From NCBI GenBank assembly GCA_003169675.1, contig PNAT01000109.1, positions 1 through 56,773 on the forward strand: a stretch of 56,773 nucleotides of DNA, written 5' to 3'. The first letter of the stretch is position 1, and each line of letters starts with the position of its first letter. The notes beneath the pieces were generated by a model. It had not been told where the DNA came from, did no database searches, and saw only the letters and a program-made list of their open reading frames with translations. This stretch comes from Acidimicrobiaceae bacterium (GTDB taxonomy: Bacteria > Actinomycetota > Acidimicrobiia > Acidimicrobiales > RAAP-2). A program made the translations under genes and the position numbers. Shown here in pieces: positions 23,500 through 32,153 of the stretch.

Positions 23500-24698
23500 G
23501 TCCTCCTTCCAGTATGGGTTTCCAGCCACGCCAGGGCTCGGCCGAGGCTGATCACATCGAGGGTTGAAGCCTGATTCTCGAGGACGGTGTTCGTCACGAA
23601 CTCGGGCACGAGGGCGGCATGCGCTGCGGCCAGCACCGCTGCATCATCGGCAGTGGTCCAAACACCGGATCGTTGACAGAGCAGGAGACGTGCTTCGGTT
23701 CGGAGTGGCTCAATGATCTGGCCCAGCCGGTCCTCGGGGAGGGCAGCGAGAGTTGTCGCCATCGCATTGGCATATTCCACCCGCGGGGGGATCAATTGGC
23801 GAGTCGGCCGCTCCACCGGCCCAAAACGACGGGCGGCGGAGAAGATCCACATGACGACGGCAGCCAGGCCCAGTGCCAAGCCCCAGCGCCACCACTCCGG
23901 CAACCCGGCCAGTCCCGTACCGGTTCGACCGTATCCGTGGTCGAACTCATCGAAAATGACCGGCTGCGCTGCCGGACCGGCCAAGTTGATGGCGAAGGCC
24001 GCGTTGTCCCGTTCGGCTAGCGCGGCGTTGGTCATGAAGGTGCTCGACGCGATGAACACGCTCGAGGGACCACCAGATGAGGAATCGCCTCCGGCTACTG
24101 CAAATGGCCCGCCAGTCCCGGCCAGGATGACTTTCGTCGAGCCGGTCGAGACAAGTGAGCCAACCGACCCGCCAGTCACGCGGGAGACGCCAGCCACGAC
24201 ACTCGTGGACGGGATGGCCCGGGTGGTGCCTGCTGAGGCTGATTGCCATCGGGGAGGCCGACTGCTCCCGAACATGACCGACAACAACGCGTCACTTGGG
24301 GGGCGTCCGGCCAGGACGGCATGGCCACCACCGGCTATGAGAAGCGCCACCGCCGACGTGTCACCATCTGTCCAGCCCGACGGATCCACCAGGAAGAGAG
24401 TCGAACCCGGTGCCAGGTGAGTCTCGGAGACGGGTTGGATCGATCGATCGATGGAGTGCCCGTGCTCGGCCAGGAGCTGGGTCAGAGCCGCCACGCCGGC
24501 CGGTGAGGTGCCGAACGATGAAGAGGACCCGTCGCCAGACGGGGTACTCCCCACGATCCCTCCTACAAACGAGAGCCCAAGGTCGACCGCAACGATGGCA
24601 CCGCTCACCAGCAGCAAGGCGCGCCACCGGCGCGGGATCGCCTGCCACCGCTCCGGGGCTGTTCGCTCGTCACCTGGTGCGACGCCAATGGGGATCAT
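23496..24698 (-). CDS. DUF4350 domain-containing membrane protein
   Basis: A 400-residue protein with one membrane segment near residues 27-50 (LLLVSGAIVAVDLGLSFVGG) and another near 270 (WGLALGLAAVVMWIFSAARR). Between them lies the DUF4350 extracytoplasmic domain: TSPAGVAALTQLLAEHGHSI, LFLVDPSGW and VIFDEFDHGYG. DUF4350 is a degenerate glutamine-amidotransferase-like fold without obvious catalytic residues. It is fused by 4-base overlaps to the genes on both sides, so it probably belongs to a membrane complex with the MoxR and DUF58 proteins. Confidence 0.88.
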   Translation of the reverse strand: MIPIGVAPGDERTAPERWQAIPRRWRALLLVSGAIVAVDLGLSFVGGIVGSTPSGDGSSSSFGTSPAGVAALTQLLAEHGHSIDRSIQPVSETHLAPGSTLFLVDPSGWTDGDTSAVALLIAGGGHAVLAGRPPSDALLSVMFGSSRPPRWQSASAGTTRAIPSTSVVAGVSRVTGGSVGSLVSTGSTKVILAGTGGPFAVAGGDSSSGGPSSVFIASSTFMTNAALAERDNAAFAINLAGPAAQPVIFDEFDHGYGRTGTGLAGLPEWWRWGLALGLAAVVMWIFSAARRFGPVERPTRQLIPPRVEYANAMATTLAALPEDRLGQIIEPLRTEARLLLCQRSGVWTTADDAAVLAAAHAALVPEFVTNTVLENQASTLDVISLGRALAWLETHTGRRT

Positions 24699-25369
24699 GG
24701 CGCGCCAGACTCGGCCATGGCTCGGTGCTCCCGGGCTTCCTGGGGAACGTGAGGCCAGTCCGACTTGGCTTGCTCGTCATCGCGTTCACTCGCTGGTTGT
24801 GCGGCGAAAGTGATCGCCTCGTGTCGGCGGGCCAGGTGATCGAAGGCGGCAGAACCAATGCGGTCGGTCAGCTCCGCATCGGTGCGGGTGCGCTGGCCCG
24901 CAATAAGACCGAGGGATTCGAGGCGTATCAGACCCGCCTCAAATCTCAATCTGAATGATGCGGCGTAATCTCCGTCCAAGGCCAAGCGATCAGCCCGTGC
25001 CTCCAAATCAGCCGGATCAATGGCCAGTTTGACTGATTCTTCACGTTCCCCACGATGGGCGATCCGCGAGCGTCGGTGCACGAGGAGGATGGCCAGCGCC
25101 ACGCCGACCGCGACGGTGAGAGTCATTCCGATGACGGGGGCCCAGCTGCCGAAAACTTGCGTGAAGCCCGAGCCGACGGCCGCTAAGAGGTGGTGGCTGA
25201 CCCAACGGACCAATGGTCCGAAGGCGATCTCCAGTCCCCGACCGATGGCGTGGAGGAGGCCGGCCAACGGCCGAGGAGTCGAGTTCTTCGCCGCGGTGTA
25301 GGGAGGGTGCGAAAGGATCTGGTGCACCTGCTGGCGGGCCAAGTCGGAAAAGTTCGAACCTGATGGCAC
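24695..25369 (-). CDS. DUF4129 domain-containing membrane protein
   Basis: A 224-residue protein with a single central membrane segment (VIGMTLTVAVGVALAILLV). The cytoplasmic C-terminal half is DUF4129: DRLALDGDYAASFRLRFEAG, LGLIAGQRTRTDAELT. This domain often sits at the C terminus of transglutaminase-like proteins beside MoxR/DUF58 genes; here it stands alone. Its ATG lies 6 bases after the stop of the preceding membrane protein and its own stop overlaps the DUF4350 start by 4 bases. Confidence 0.87.
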   Translation of the reverse strand: MPSGSNFSDLARQQVHQILSHPPYTAAKNSTPRPLAGLLHAIGRGLEIAFGPLVRWVSHHLLAAVGSGFTQVFGSWAPVIGMTLTVAVGVALAILLVHRRSRIAHRGEREESVKLAIDPADLEARADRLALDGDYAASFRLRFEAGLIRLESLGLIAGQRTRTDAELTDRIGSAAFDHLARRHEAITFAAQPASERDDEQAKSDWPHVPQEAREHRAMAESGAP

Positions 25370-25375
25370 GACGAC

Positions 25376-26515
25376 TCAGGCCGGCGGGGGCGGTGTTGGT
25401 GGTTCGACGCTTGGCGGAGGTGGGACAGGTGGCGGGACTGGCGGTGGAAGTGGCGGTCGGTACCCGGGCGGAAGTGCGTACCCGGGAGGCGGTCCAACTG
25501 GAGGGGGCTGGCCAGGCGGGCCAAGAGTGCCTGGTGGCCCATAGGAACCTCCGGGACCCGGGACGACTGGCGGCTTCAGGAACGAAAGGGCATCAATGCC
25601 GGGAACGGTGCCCATCGCGGCGGCCAAATACTGAATATCAAAGCCCTCCTTCCGAACCCGCATGTCAATGGTGATGACAACGGCCAGTGATGCGGAGAGG
25701 GGCGTGAAGACAACAAGGGTGACCGTTCGCAGGACAAAATTCGCGATGTCGGTCGCGACGTGTCCGCCTTGAAAGGCCAGAACAACGGCAACGAAGATCG
25801 CGCCGAGGATGCTGGAAGCGACCCCGGTGATCAGCCCCATGAGAAACAGCGTGCCGAAAACCGACCACCACGATCCCCGCACAAGGCGAAGAGCGCGCCG
25901 GATCGCTGCGGCTCCCCGCACGTCTTCCAACATCATCACCGGGGTGGCCAGATGGGCCGATACGACGAACCAGACGATCAGCACCAGGGCCGAAAGCCCG
26001 AGCACAACGCCCGAGACGACCGCAGCGACGTGAGCTCCGGATGTTGCGAGGATGGCGACCACCGCCACGACGACCGCGATCGGGAGAAGGGAGACCAGGC
26101 CAATGAGAATGGAGATCCAAATTGCGCTCCATATCCGGCGGACACCCTTGCGCAGAGCATCGCGCCACACCACCGGCTGACCCAGATACGCATTGCCGAT
26201 TATGCCGTAAAGGGTCGTGATGGCCAGGGCTCCGACGAAGACACCAATGACCAAATTCACCGCCGTCGCCCCGAGGACAGCTGCGCTGTGCGAGGCCGAT
26301 GTGGTCGTCGTCGGCGACCCAAATGGGGTCGTCGTTGTCGTCGAATTCGACTGGACGGACAGCGCCACGATTCCTTCAATGACACCTGCAGGGATCCCGA
26401 TGACCAGCATCGCTTTGGCCATGGCCAGGAAATTCTTGGTCCAAATCTTGAAGGCGGCATCAATGCGCTCACTGACACCCAGCGGCCGTAGCATGACCGG
26501 AGGAGGTGTCCACAT
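25376..26515 (-). CDS. Polytopic membrane protein with proline-rich C-terminal tail
   Basis: A 379-residue protein, first gene of the MoxR-type operon. It has about six hydrophobic segments and the motif LRPLGVSERIDAAFKIW near the start, seen in actinobacterial proteins annotated as having a glycerophosphodiester phosphodiesterase membrane domain. The catalytic phosphodiesterase domain is absent, so no enzymatic role is implied. The last 60 residues are almost only proline and glycine (GPPGQPPPVGPPPGYALPPG), probably a disordered cytoplasmic tail. AGGAGG lies 9 bases before the ATG; an internal ATG at residue 8 is also possible. Confidence 0.8.
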   Translation of the reverse strand: MWTPPPVMLRPLGVSERIDAAFKIWTKNFLAMAKAMLVIGIPAGVIEGIVALSVQSNSTTTTTPFGSPTTTTSASHSAAVLGATAVNLVIGVFVGALAITTLYGIIGNAYLGQPVVWRDALRKGVRRIWSAIWISILIGLVSLLPIAVVVAVVAILATSGAHVAAVVSGVVLGLSALVLIVWFVVSAHLATPVMMLEDVRGAAAIRRALRLVRGSWWSVFGTLFLMGLITGVASSILGAIFVAVVLAFQGGHVATDIANFVLRTVTLVVFTPLSASLAVVITIDMRVRKEGFDIQYLAAAMGTVPGIDALSFLKPPVVPGPGGSYGPPGTLGPPGQPPPVGPPPGYALPPGYRPPLPPPVPPPVPPPPSVEPPTPPPPA

Positions 26516-26690
26516 CGCGTCAATCCTCCTCAGCAGGGGGAAATGGCTACACGCTTGCCGGCTTCATGGCCATAGCTGTCGTCCTGATCGGCCCGCATGA
26601 GGCCTGGGTAGTTCCCTGCTTTTCATAGGGTAACCACGTCGGCCCGACTGCCACCGGATGTGCTGACGCCGCGAGGGTCCCGGCCCTTTG
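26516..26690. other. Intergenic region between the MoxR operon and a methyltransferase gene
   Basis: 175 bases. It must hold the promoter of the 26515 operon on the minus strand, but I see no clear -10/-35 pair. GGGTAACC near 26628 is a short palindrome. No coding potential is convincing. Confidence 0.4.
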
Positions 26691-27617
26691 CTAGTGGGGC
26701 ACCCGGCACACGTAGGCCAGCAGGTAGCAGTCCTCAATCTCGGTGAACAGGCCACGGGCGGTGGCAATCTGGTCGACGTCGAAATGACCGGCCGCCAGGC
26801 TGGGCCCGGCGTAGTTGAGCCCCTTGGCGTCCACCACCTCGAAGCCGGCGCGCTGCAGCTTTTCGCTCAGCTCACCGTGGGTGTACTCGTGCTCGTGGTC
26901 GGGGTCGATGAATGCGTCCTGTTGCAGGCGGGTCACCCGGGCATTGGGCGTATCGATCCCCAGGTGTCCACCTGGCTTGAGCACCCGATGCACCTCGGCC
27001 AGCACGGTGTCGGCCATATCGAGCGGGACGTGCTCAATGCTCTGCCCGCTGTAGACCAAGTCCACCGAAGCATCGGCGTAGTCGGAAAGGTCGACCATGG
27101 AGTGGTACCGGTAGCGCACCGGACCGAGCTTGGTCTGGGTGACCTCATGGGCCGTGGCCTCCTGGTAAAGCTCGTTACGCTCCTCCGACGGCAGGTCCAC
27201 CACCACCAGGTCCTCGAATTCGTAGGGATAGCCCATGAGAACCAGTGCGCCGGTGGCATTGCCCAGCGCGGTCCCCCCCAGGTCCAGGATGTGCTTTCCT
27301 GCCGGGAGCGAGCGGACAAACATCATCCGGCTGAAGTGCAGTGACTGCCCCAACCCTGAGTAAGGGGTGACCGACCACCATTCACCCGAAGCCACGGCCC
27401 ATCCGGCCAACTCCTGTGGGGTGATGGCGCCGGTCCCCAATCCACCCAGGTAGCTCTGCGTCCCGGTCGGATCGGGCTCTCGGGCCAGGATCAGCTCGTA
27501 GACGATATCGAGCACCTGCTGGGCCGACAGTCCTGAGAGGGCGCGCCAGTTCTGGACGCCCGGAAGTGGGAGGGGCGCACCGCGCGCACGTCGGAGCGCA
27601 CCTTTCACTGTTGGCAC
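26691..27617 (-). CDS. DUF4214-like plus class I SAM methyltransferase domain protein
   Basis: About 308 residues. The N-terminal part resembles DUF4214 (VLDIVYELILAREPDPTGTQSYLGG), a small module often fused to glycosyltransferases and methyltransferases of surface glycans. Then comes a methyltransferase core: ILDLGGTALGNATGAL (motif I), VDLVYSGQSIEHVP and HRVLKPGGHLGIDTPN. The closing motif SEKLQRAGFEVVD is also typical. GTG 27617 has TACGTT 7 bases upstream; GTG 27608 has GAGGGG at 8 bases and is equally possible. A longer start would overlap the divergent glycerate kinase. It probably modifies a cell-surface sugar; no substrate can be read from the sequence. Confidence 0.82.
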   Translation of the reverse strand: MPTVKGALRRARGAPLPLPGVQNWRALSGLSAQQVLDIVYELILAREPDPTGTQSYLGGLGTGAITPQELAGWAVASGEWWSVTPYSGLGQSLHFSRMMFVRSLPAGKHILDLGGTALGNATGALVLMGYPYEFEDLVVVDLPSEERNELYQEATAHEVTQTKLGPVRYRYHSMVDLSDYADASVDLVYSGQSIEHVPLDMADTVLAEVHRVLKPGGHLGIDTPNARVTRLQQDAFIDPDHEHEYTHGELSEKLQRAGFEVVDAKGLNYAGPSLAAGHFDVDQIATARGLFTEIEDCYLLAYVCRVPH

Positions 27618-27645
27618 CCCCCTCAACGTAGTGTGAAGGACCAGG

Positions 27646-27651
27646 TAGTTT
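27646..27651 (+). promoter_or_regulatory. -10 element TAGTTT for glycerate kinase (leaderless)
   Basis: TAGTTT ends 8 bases before GTG 27660, which begins the conserved N terminus (PHLVAAPDKF). It favours this start over GTG 27633. Confidence 0.45.
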
Positions 27652-27659
27652 CGACTTCC

Positions 27660-28682
27660 GTGCCTCACCTGGTTGCTGCCCCAGACAAGTTTCGGGACAC
27701 GCTCTCCGCCGGCGGCGTGGCGGCAGCGGTGGCCGGAGCGGCCCGTCATGTGGGCTGGACTGCGGACGAGGTGCCGATGTCCGACGGCGGGGAGGGCCTC
27801 TTGGATGTGCTGGGCGGCATCTCCCACCTGACCCTGGTATCTGGCCCACTGGGCGAGATGGTCCCGGCCGAGTGGCGCATGCTGGCCGAGCTTGGCGGAG
27901 GTGGCCCCACGGCCGTGGTCGAGATTTCCAAGGTTGCTGGCCGCTCGCTCCTACCGAATCCTCGTGGGGACGAGCCCCTCCGAGCCGACACCACTGGGGT
28001 CGGGCAACTCCTCCTGGCCGTTCGTGATGCCGGTGCGGCGCACATCGTGATCGGCTGCGGGGGTTCGGCCACCACCGACGGTGGGCTCGGCGCCATCGAT
28101 GCGGTCATGGCCGGGGGCGGCCTCGACGGTGTGGATCTGGTGGTGGCCTGCGATGTGACCACCTCCTTCGCGGACGCAGCGGTACTGTTCGGTCCCCAGA
28201 AGGGCGCCTCCCCGGACCAAGTGGCTCAGCTGAGCCGGCGCCTCGTTGCCCTGGCCCAGCGCTACCGGGACCAGTTCGACTTCGACGTCGACGCCCTGCC
28301 TGGCGCCGGGGCCGCCGGCGGGCTGGCCGGGGGCCTGGCCGCCCTCGGGGCCCGGATCCAACCCGGGTTCAACCTCATTGCCGACCTGGTGGGATTGTCC
28401 GAACGCATTGGGAAGTGCGATGTGGTGGTTACCGGAGAAGGCCACCTGGACCCTCCCTCCTTCCACGGCAAGGTCCCAGGGGGGGTACTCGCGCTGGCCC
28501 GCGGGCACTGCCCGGTGCTCTGCATCGTCGGTGCCGCCGACCCGGAATTCCTCGACGGACAACTCCCGGGAATGGAGATCGTCAGCCTGGAGTCCCGGTT
28601 CGGCCCGGCTCGGTCGCGGCAGGAGACTGCAGTCCTCATTGCCGAGGTCACGTTGGAGGCCCTGCCCCGGTTTTGCCCATGA
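27660..28682 (+). CDS. Glycerate kinase
   Basis: A 340-residue enzyme of the GlxK/GarK family that phosphorylates D-glycerate with ATP, feeding it into glycolysis. Family marks are APDKFRDTLSAGG at the N terminus, GCGGSATTDGGLGAIDA near residue 140 and LPGAGAAGGLAGGLAALGA near residue 215, followed by VVTGEGHLD. The family usually has 370-380 residues, so this copy is somewhat short; the 2- versus 3-phosphoglycerate product cannot be told. The start at 27660 gives the typical short N terminus. No glyoxylate or glycerate genes are adjacent, and the gene appears to be alone. Confidence 0.93.
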   Translation: MPHLVAAPDKFRDTLSAGGVAAAVAGAARHVGWTADEVPMSDGGEGLLDVLGGISHLTLVSGPLGEMVPAEWRMLAELGGGGPTAVVEISKVAGRSLLPNPRGDEPLRADTTGVGQLLLAVRDAGAAHIVIGCGGSATTDGGLGAIDAVMAGGGLDGVDLVVACDVTTSFADAAVLFGPQKGASPDQVAQLSRRLVALAQRYRDQFDFDVDALPGAGAAGGLAGGLAALGARIQPGFNLIADLVGLSERIGKCDVVVTGEGHLDPPSFHGKVPGGVLALARGHCPVLCIVGAADPEFLDGQLPGMEIVSLESRFGPARSRQETAVLIAEVTLEALPRFCP

Positions 28683-28811
28683 GCATCGGTATCGACCAAG
28701 CTGCGTGCTCCGCGTGCTCACCATAGGTCGCGCCGTTGCCGGTCCCGGATTGACCCGAACCGACCGCCACAACACACATTCACACCAGATTCATTCACAA
28801 GGGAGGCAATC

Positions 28812-29723
28812 ATGGGACTGCTCGACGGCAAGGTGGCCATCGTCACCGGCGCAGGAAGAGGCATCGGACGCGAGGAGGCACTCCTTCTGGCCAGCGAGGG
28901 TGCCAAGGTCATTGTCAACGATGTCGGTGCCGGGTTGCATGGCGAGGGCGGGGCGGATGCGCATCCGGCCGACGAGGTGGTCTCACTCATCAAGAAGAAC
29001 GGGGGCGAAGCCGCGGTCAACGGCGATGACATCAGCTCGTGGGAAGGGGGCAGGAATGTCGTCACACAGGCCATCGACACCTTTGGGGCGCTCGACATCC
29101 TGGTCAACAACGCGGGAATCCTGCGGGACAAGATGTCGTTCAACATGGACGAGTCGGACTGGGACGACGTCATCCGCGTCCATCTGAAGGGCCACTTCGC
29201 CCCCACGCATCACGCCGCGGTCTACTGGCGCAATCGGGCCAAGGCCGGAGAAGAAGTCACCGGCCGCATCATCAACACGTCATCTGAGGCCGGTCTCTTC
29301 GGCAATGCCGGACAGGCCAACTACGGCGCCGCCAAGGCCGGTATCGCCGCCCTCACCTGGATCCTGGCCCGCGAGCTCGGCCGCTACGGGGTCACCGCCA
29401 ACGCCATCGCACCCCGCGCCCGAACCCGCATGACCGAGAACCTCTTCGGTGAGATGGCAAAGGCGGGAGATGATGGGGCGTTTGACGCCTGGGACCCCAA
29501 GAACATCGCCAATCTGGTGGCCTTCCTGGCCGCCCCGGAGTCGGCCGATGTCAATGGACAGATCTTCGTGGTCTTCGGTGGCAACGTCTACGCCATGAGC
29601 GCCTTCCAGCCGGTGGGCCAGGTGACGCGTGACTCGGCGTGGACACCTCAGGAGTTGATTGATGCCAAGGGTGAGCTGTTCAAGGGCATCGATTCTGGCG
29701 TGCCGAAATTCAGCTTCTTCTAA
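28812..29723 (+). CDS. SDR-family oxidoreductase, (3R)-hydroxyacyl-CoA dehydrogenase type
   Basis: A 303-residue NAD(P)-dependent dehydrogenase. The cofactor motif is TGAGRGIG (12-19), NNAG lies near residue 97, and the catalytic serine, tyrosine and lysine are in NTSSEAGLFG and NYGAAKAG. The insert after strand 2 (GEGGADAHPADEVVSLIKKNGG) and the extended C-terminal tail (PQELIDAKGELFKGIDSG) resemble the dehydrogenase unit of peroxisomal multifunctional enzyme type 2, which oxidises 3-hydroxyacyl-CoAs. AGGGAGG lies 5 bases before the ATG. It may act with the enoyl-CoA hydratases in this window, but it is not in an operon with them. Confidence 0.9.
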   Translation: MGLLDGKVAIVTGAGRGIGREEALLLASEGAKVIVNDVGAGLHGEGGADAHPADEVVSLIKKNGGEAAVNGDDISSWEGGRNVVTQAIDTFGALDILVNNAGILRDKMSFNMDESDWDDVIRVHLKGHFAPTHHAAVYWRNRAKAGEEVTGRIINTSSEAGLFGNAGQANYGAAKAGIAALTWILARELGRYGVTANAIAPRARTRMTENLFGEMAKAGDDGAFDAWDPKNIANLVAFLAAPESADVNGQIFVVFGGNVYAMSAFQPVGQVTRDSAWTPQELIDAKGELFKGIDSGVPKFSFF

Positions 29724-29837
29724 CCTTCCCGCGGTCGTGGTCCCGAACCGGTGGAGCCGGTGACGAGAAGGTGGACGGATTCCACTCAGGAGCGTTCACG
29801 TGGCCAAGCGCGAGCCCCGACAGTTTCATCGCCGATT

Positions 29838-29855
29838 CTAAACAGAACGGTTTAG
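29838..29855. promoter_or_regulatory. 18-base palindrome, candidate TetR-type operator
   Basis: CTAAACAGAACGGTTTAG: 6-base arms CTAAAC and GTTTAG with matching inner G and C positions. The A/T-rich arms stand out in GC-rich surroundings. It lies 115 bases after the SDR stop and about 95 bases before the -10 element of the zinc-ribbon gene. The regulator is unknown. Confidence 0.45.
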
Positions 29856-29950
29856 TTTCCGGAGAACCATCCTCGGGTTGAGTGGGTCGGCGCAACGACC
29901 GCGCCCCCACCCCAGGAGCCCCCATTCGCCGTTGCGAGGCGAGCGGGCAC

Positions 29951-29956
29951 TACCCT
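29951..29956 (+). promoter_or_regulatory. -10 element TACCCT for the zinc-ribbon gene (leaderless)
   Basis: TACCCT ends 7 bases before ATG 29964, matching the spacing seen at other leaderless genes here and supporting the small gene as real. Confidence 0.45.
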
Positions 29957-29963
29957 CGCCTGG

Positions 29964-30122
29964 ATGTCAGAACAAGGCGCTCTCGAGGCCACCGAGTCGG
30001 CATGCACGCGCTCACCCTTGGGCACCTTTCCTAACTGTCCGCTCTGTGCTGGAGACCTCCGACCCGAACATGCCCATTTTCGCTGCCCCACCTGCGGTTG
30101 GCGTGACTCCTGCTGCGACTGA
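29964..30122 (+). CDS. Small double-CxxC zinc-ribbon protein (52 aa)
   Basis: A 52-residue protein not previously recognised by me. Two CxxC knuckles, CPLC at 25-28 and CPTC at 41-44, are separated by 12 residues, the layout of a zinc ribbon; the protein ends WRDSCCD with two more cysteines. The N-terminal 20 residues are polar and probably disordered. A -10 element ends 7 bases before the ATG. Its stop is 6 bases before the GTG of the large membrane protein, so the two are very likely co-transcribed. No membrane segment or DNA-binding motif is evident. Roles as a zinc-binding adaptor or regulator are guesses. Confidence 0.65.
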   Translation: MSEQGALEATESACTRSPLGTFPNCPLCAGDLRPEHAHFRCPTCGWRDSCCD

Positions 30123-30128
30123 GCACCC

Positions 30129-32087
30129 GTGAGCGACATCGCCGCCACCCTGTGGCGGCCACGAACAGTGCGCGTGGTCGGGGCCAGCTTCCTTCTCGTG
30201 GCGGGCCAGATCGTCACCTGGTTTCTCCTACGTTCCCAGGGAAGCACCTTCGTCGGTGACCAGGTGCACTACCTGATCGCCGGTCAAGGGTTGAGCCACC
30301 TCAGCCTTCATCCACTCCCCTACTACCAGAAGGACTTCCTCACCCACTCCCTCTACACCTGGCCGGCCAACGCCTCGGTGGCGAACCACGGAATCGTGCA
30401 GACGTTCCCCGGACCCCACGGCTCCATCTTCGCTCATGGCATCGGGCTCCCCTTGCTCCTCAGTCCCTTCATCGCCATCGGATCGATACCCATGGCCATG
30501 GTGGGCTTCTTCAGCGCCAACGCGCTGGCCTTCGTGTGGCTGCACCAGCGCGCGTCGCATCTGGCCGACCTCAGCAACCGCGGCCAGGTGGTGGGCGCGC
30601 TGGCCCTGGCGCCTCCGGCCATGTGGTTGGCGGCCACACAGGTGTATCCCGATCTGATCAGCGGCGCCCTGCTCGCGGTGGCACTGGTGGAGCTGGCCTT
30701 CATTGAGCGCCACACGCGGCTGCCCACCGCGAACGCCGCCGTCATTGCCCTCACGTTGGGATTCGCACCCTGGCTGCAGGTCAAGAATTTGGTACCCGCT
30801 GTCTTCGTACTAGTCGCCCTCGCGGCCGTGGCCCGCCGACATGTCGGTATGCGTCGGATGGTGATCATCACGGCCCTTGTGGTCATCGCCTCGTGGGCGC
30901 TCCTCCTGGCGTACAACGAATTCTTCTTCTCCAACCCCGTGGGGTTGCCCCAACCCAATCCGACCTTCGACCTGAGCAGCCTTTCCAACACGTTGGCCCT
31001 CCTCTTCGACCGTCACCAGGGCCTCTTCGTGCAGATCCCCACCGTCATCATCGGGATCATCGGGCTGTCGTTTTCCAGGCGGAGCATTCCCATCGCATCG
31101 ACGACCGCCATCATCGGCGTGTTCAGCTTGCTGGCCATAAACGGCACGTACACCACCAACGTCCCTTTCGGCGGTGTGGCCCTGGCCGGTCGCTTCGAGT
31201 GGACCTTGACCCCGATGCTGTTGGCCTGGGTGCCGTTCGCCCTGGCCCAGATCGATAGGTGCCGGGTCCGGACAATTGCCCTGGGTTCCGCTCTCGCCGT
31301 GATGTGGACGCTTCAGGGGGTGCCGATCCTGCTGGGCCATCACATGTTCTTCAACGAGACGTTCGCACCGTTCGCGCCGTGGGACCCCACCCTGTACCCG
31401 GGATGGTGGCCCGGCCTCAGCCAGACCCTCCCCGCCTTCTTGTCCCCCGGGATCCATCTGGCCTCCACCTGGACCCACCTTCTCGTCGAGCTCATCATCC
31501 TGGGATCACTCGCCCTTGTGGCCGTCCGCTTGACCCGAGACGGTCCTTTCGCTCGCCGTCGCTGGCTCGGCGTCATCGTCGCCCTGTCCTTGCTGGCCGG
31601 CCTCATCGTGGCTTTGGGACCGGATCGTGAGCTCCCGCAAACGACGCTGGCCTGGCCAGGCACCAACCTGGGCGCACCGTGGGCGGGCCCTGGGCGGTCG
31701 ATGACGTTCGCACCGATCCCTCTGGTCGACGTGGGCCCGGGGACCTACCAGGCCACGCTCACCTATGACGTCGTGGCCGCCGGCACGGGTCCGAGCGCGG
31801 CGACCTTGTTGGCCACGATGCAGCAACGGCCCGTCGTCTCCAATTGGCTGACCCTGAGCCACCCGACCGACGGCGCCACAGTCATCTCCACCGCGGCGCC
31901 CATCAACCTGACCGGTGTGCGCACCGCCACCACGCCCTTGCGCCGATCGGGCGCAGCGCTACGACACCGTGTGGCCGTCCTGACGCTGAGGGCAGATCAA
32001 GATTCGCTCATGTCCTTCCGGATGCACGTCGGGGCAGGAGCGAGTGTCACCGTGGAGACCCTGCGGCTGTCCAAGGTCGCGTCCTGA
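30129..32087 (+). CDS. Polytopic membrane protein, GT-C glycosyltransferase-like
   Basis: A 652-residue integral membrane protein with about ten hydrophobic segments followed by a 130-residue C-terminal extracytoplasmic domain. The first loop has FVGDQVHYLIAGQGL, an aspartate-containing loop like that of GT-C enzymes such as GT39/ArnT, and PGPHGSIFAHGIGLPLLLSPF precedes the next helices. GT-C enzymes use polyprenyl-phosphate sugars on the outside of the membrane; this assignment is by layout only. GTG 30129 follows the zinc-ribbon stop by 6 bases. The small partner gene is the most informative context. Confidence 0.72.
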   Translation: MSDIAATLWRPRTVRVVGASFLLVAGQIVTWFLLRSQGSTFVGDQVHYLIAGQGLSHLSLHPLPYYQKDFLTHSLYTWPANASVANHGIVQTFPGPHGSIFAHGIGLPLLLSPFIAIGSIPMAMVGFFSANALAFVWLHQRASHLADLSNRGQVVGALALAPPAMWLAATQVYPDLISGALLAVALVELAFIERHTRLPTANAAVIALTLGFAPWLQVKNLVPAVFVLVALAAVARRHVGMRRMVIITALVVIASWALLLAYNEFFFSNPVGLPQPNPTFDLSSLSNTLALLFDRHQGLFVQIPTVIIGIIGLSFSRRSIPIASTTAIIGVFSLLAINGTYTTNVPFGGVALAGRFEWTLTPMLLAWVPFALAQIDRCRVRTIALGSALAVMWTLQGVPILLGHHMFFNETFAPFAPWDPTLYPGWWPGLSQTLPAFLSPGIHLASTWTHLLVELIILGSLALVAVRLTRDGPFARRRWLGVIVALSLLAGLIVALGPDRELPQTTLAWPGTNLGAPWAGPGRSMTFAPIPLVDVGPGTYQATLTYDVVAAGTGPSAATLLATMQQRPVVSNWLTLSHPTDGATVISTAAPINLTGVRTATTPLRRSGAALRHRVAVLTLRADQDSLMSFRMHVGAGASVTVETLRLSKVAS

Positions 32088-32153
32088 TCAAAAAGACACC
32101 GGCTCTCGGCGAAGGACCGGCGCAGCACTCCGTCCATGAGGCACCATTGCGCC

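Noticed and set aside
29852-30247. 131-codon minus-strand frame over the zinc-ribbon gene
   Set aside because: It overlaps two better supported genes and has no recognisable motif or promoter.
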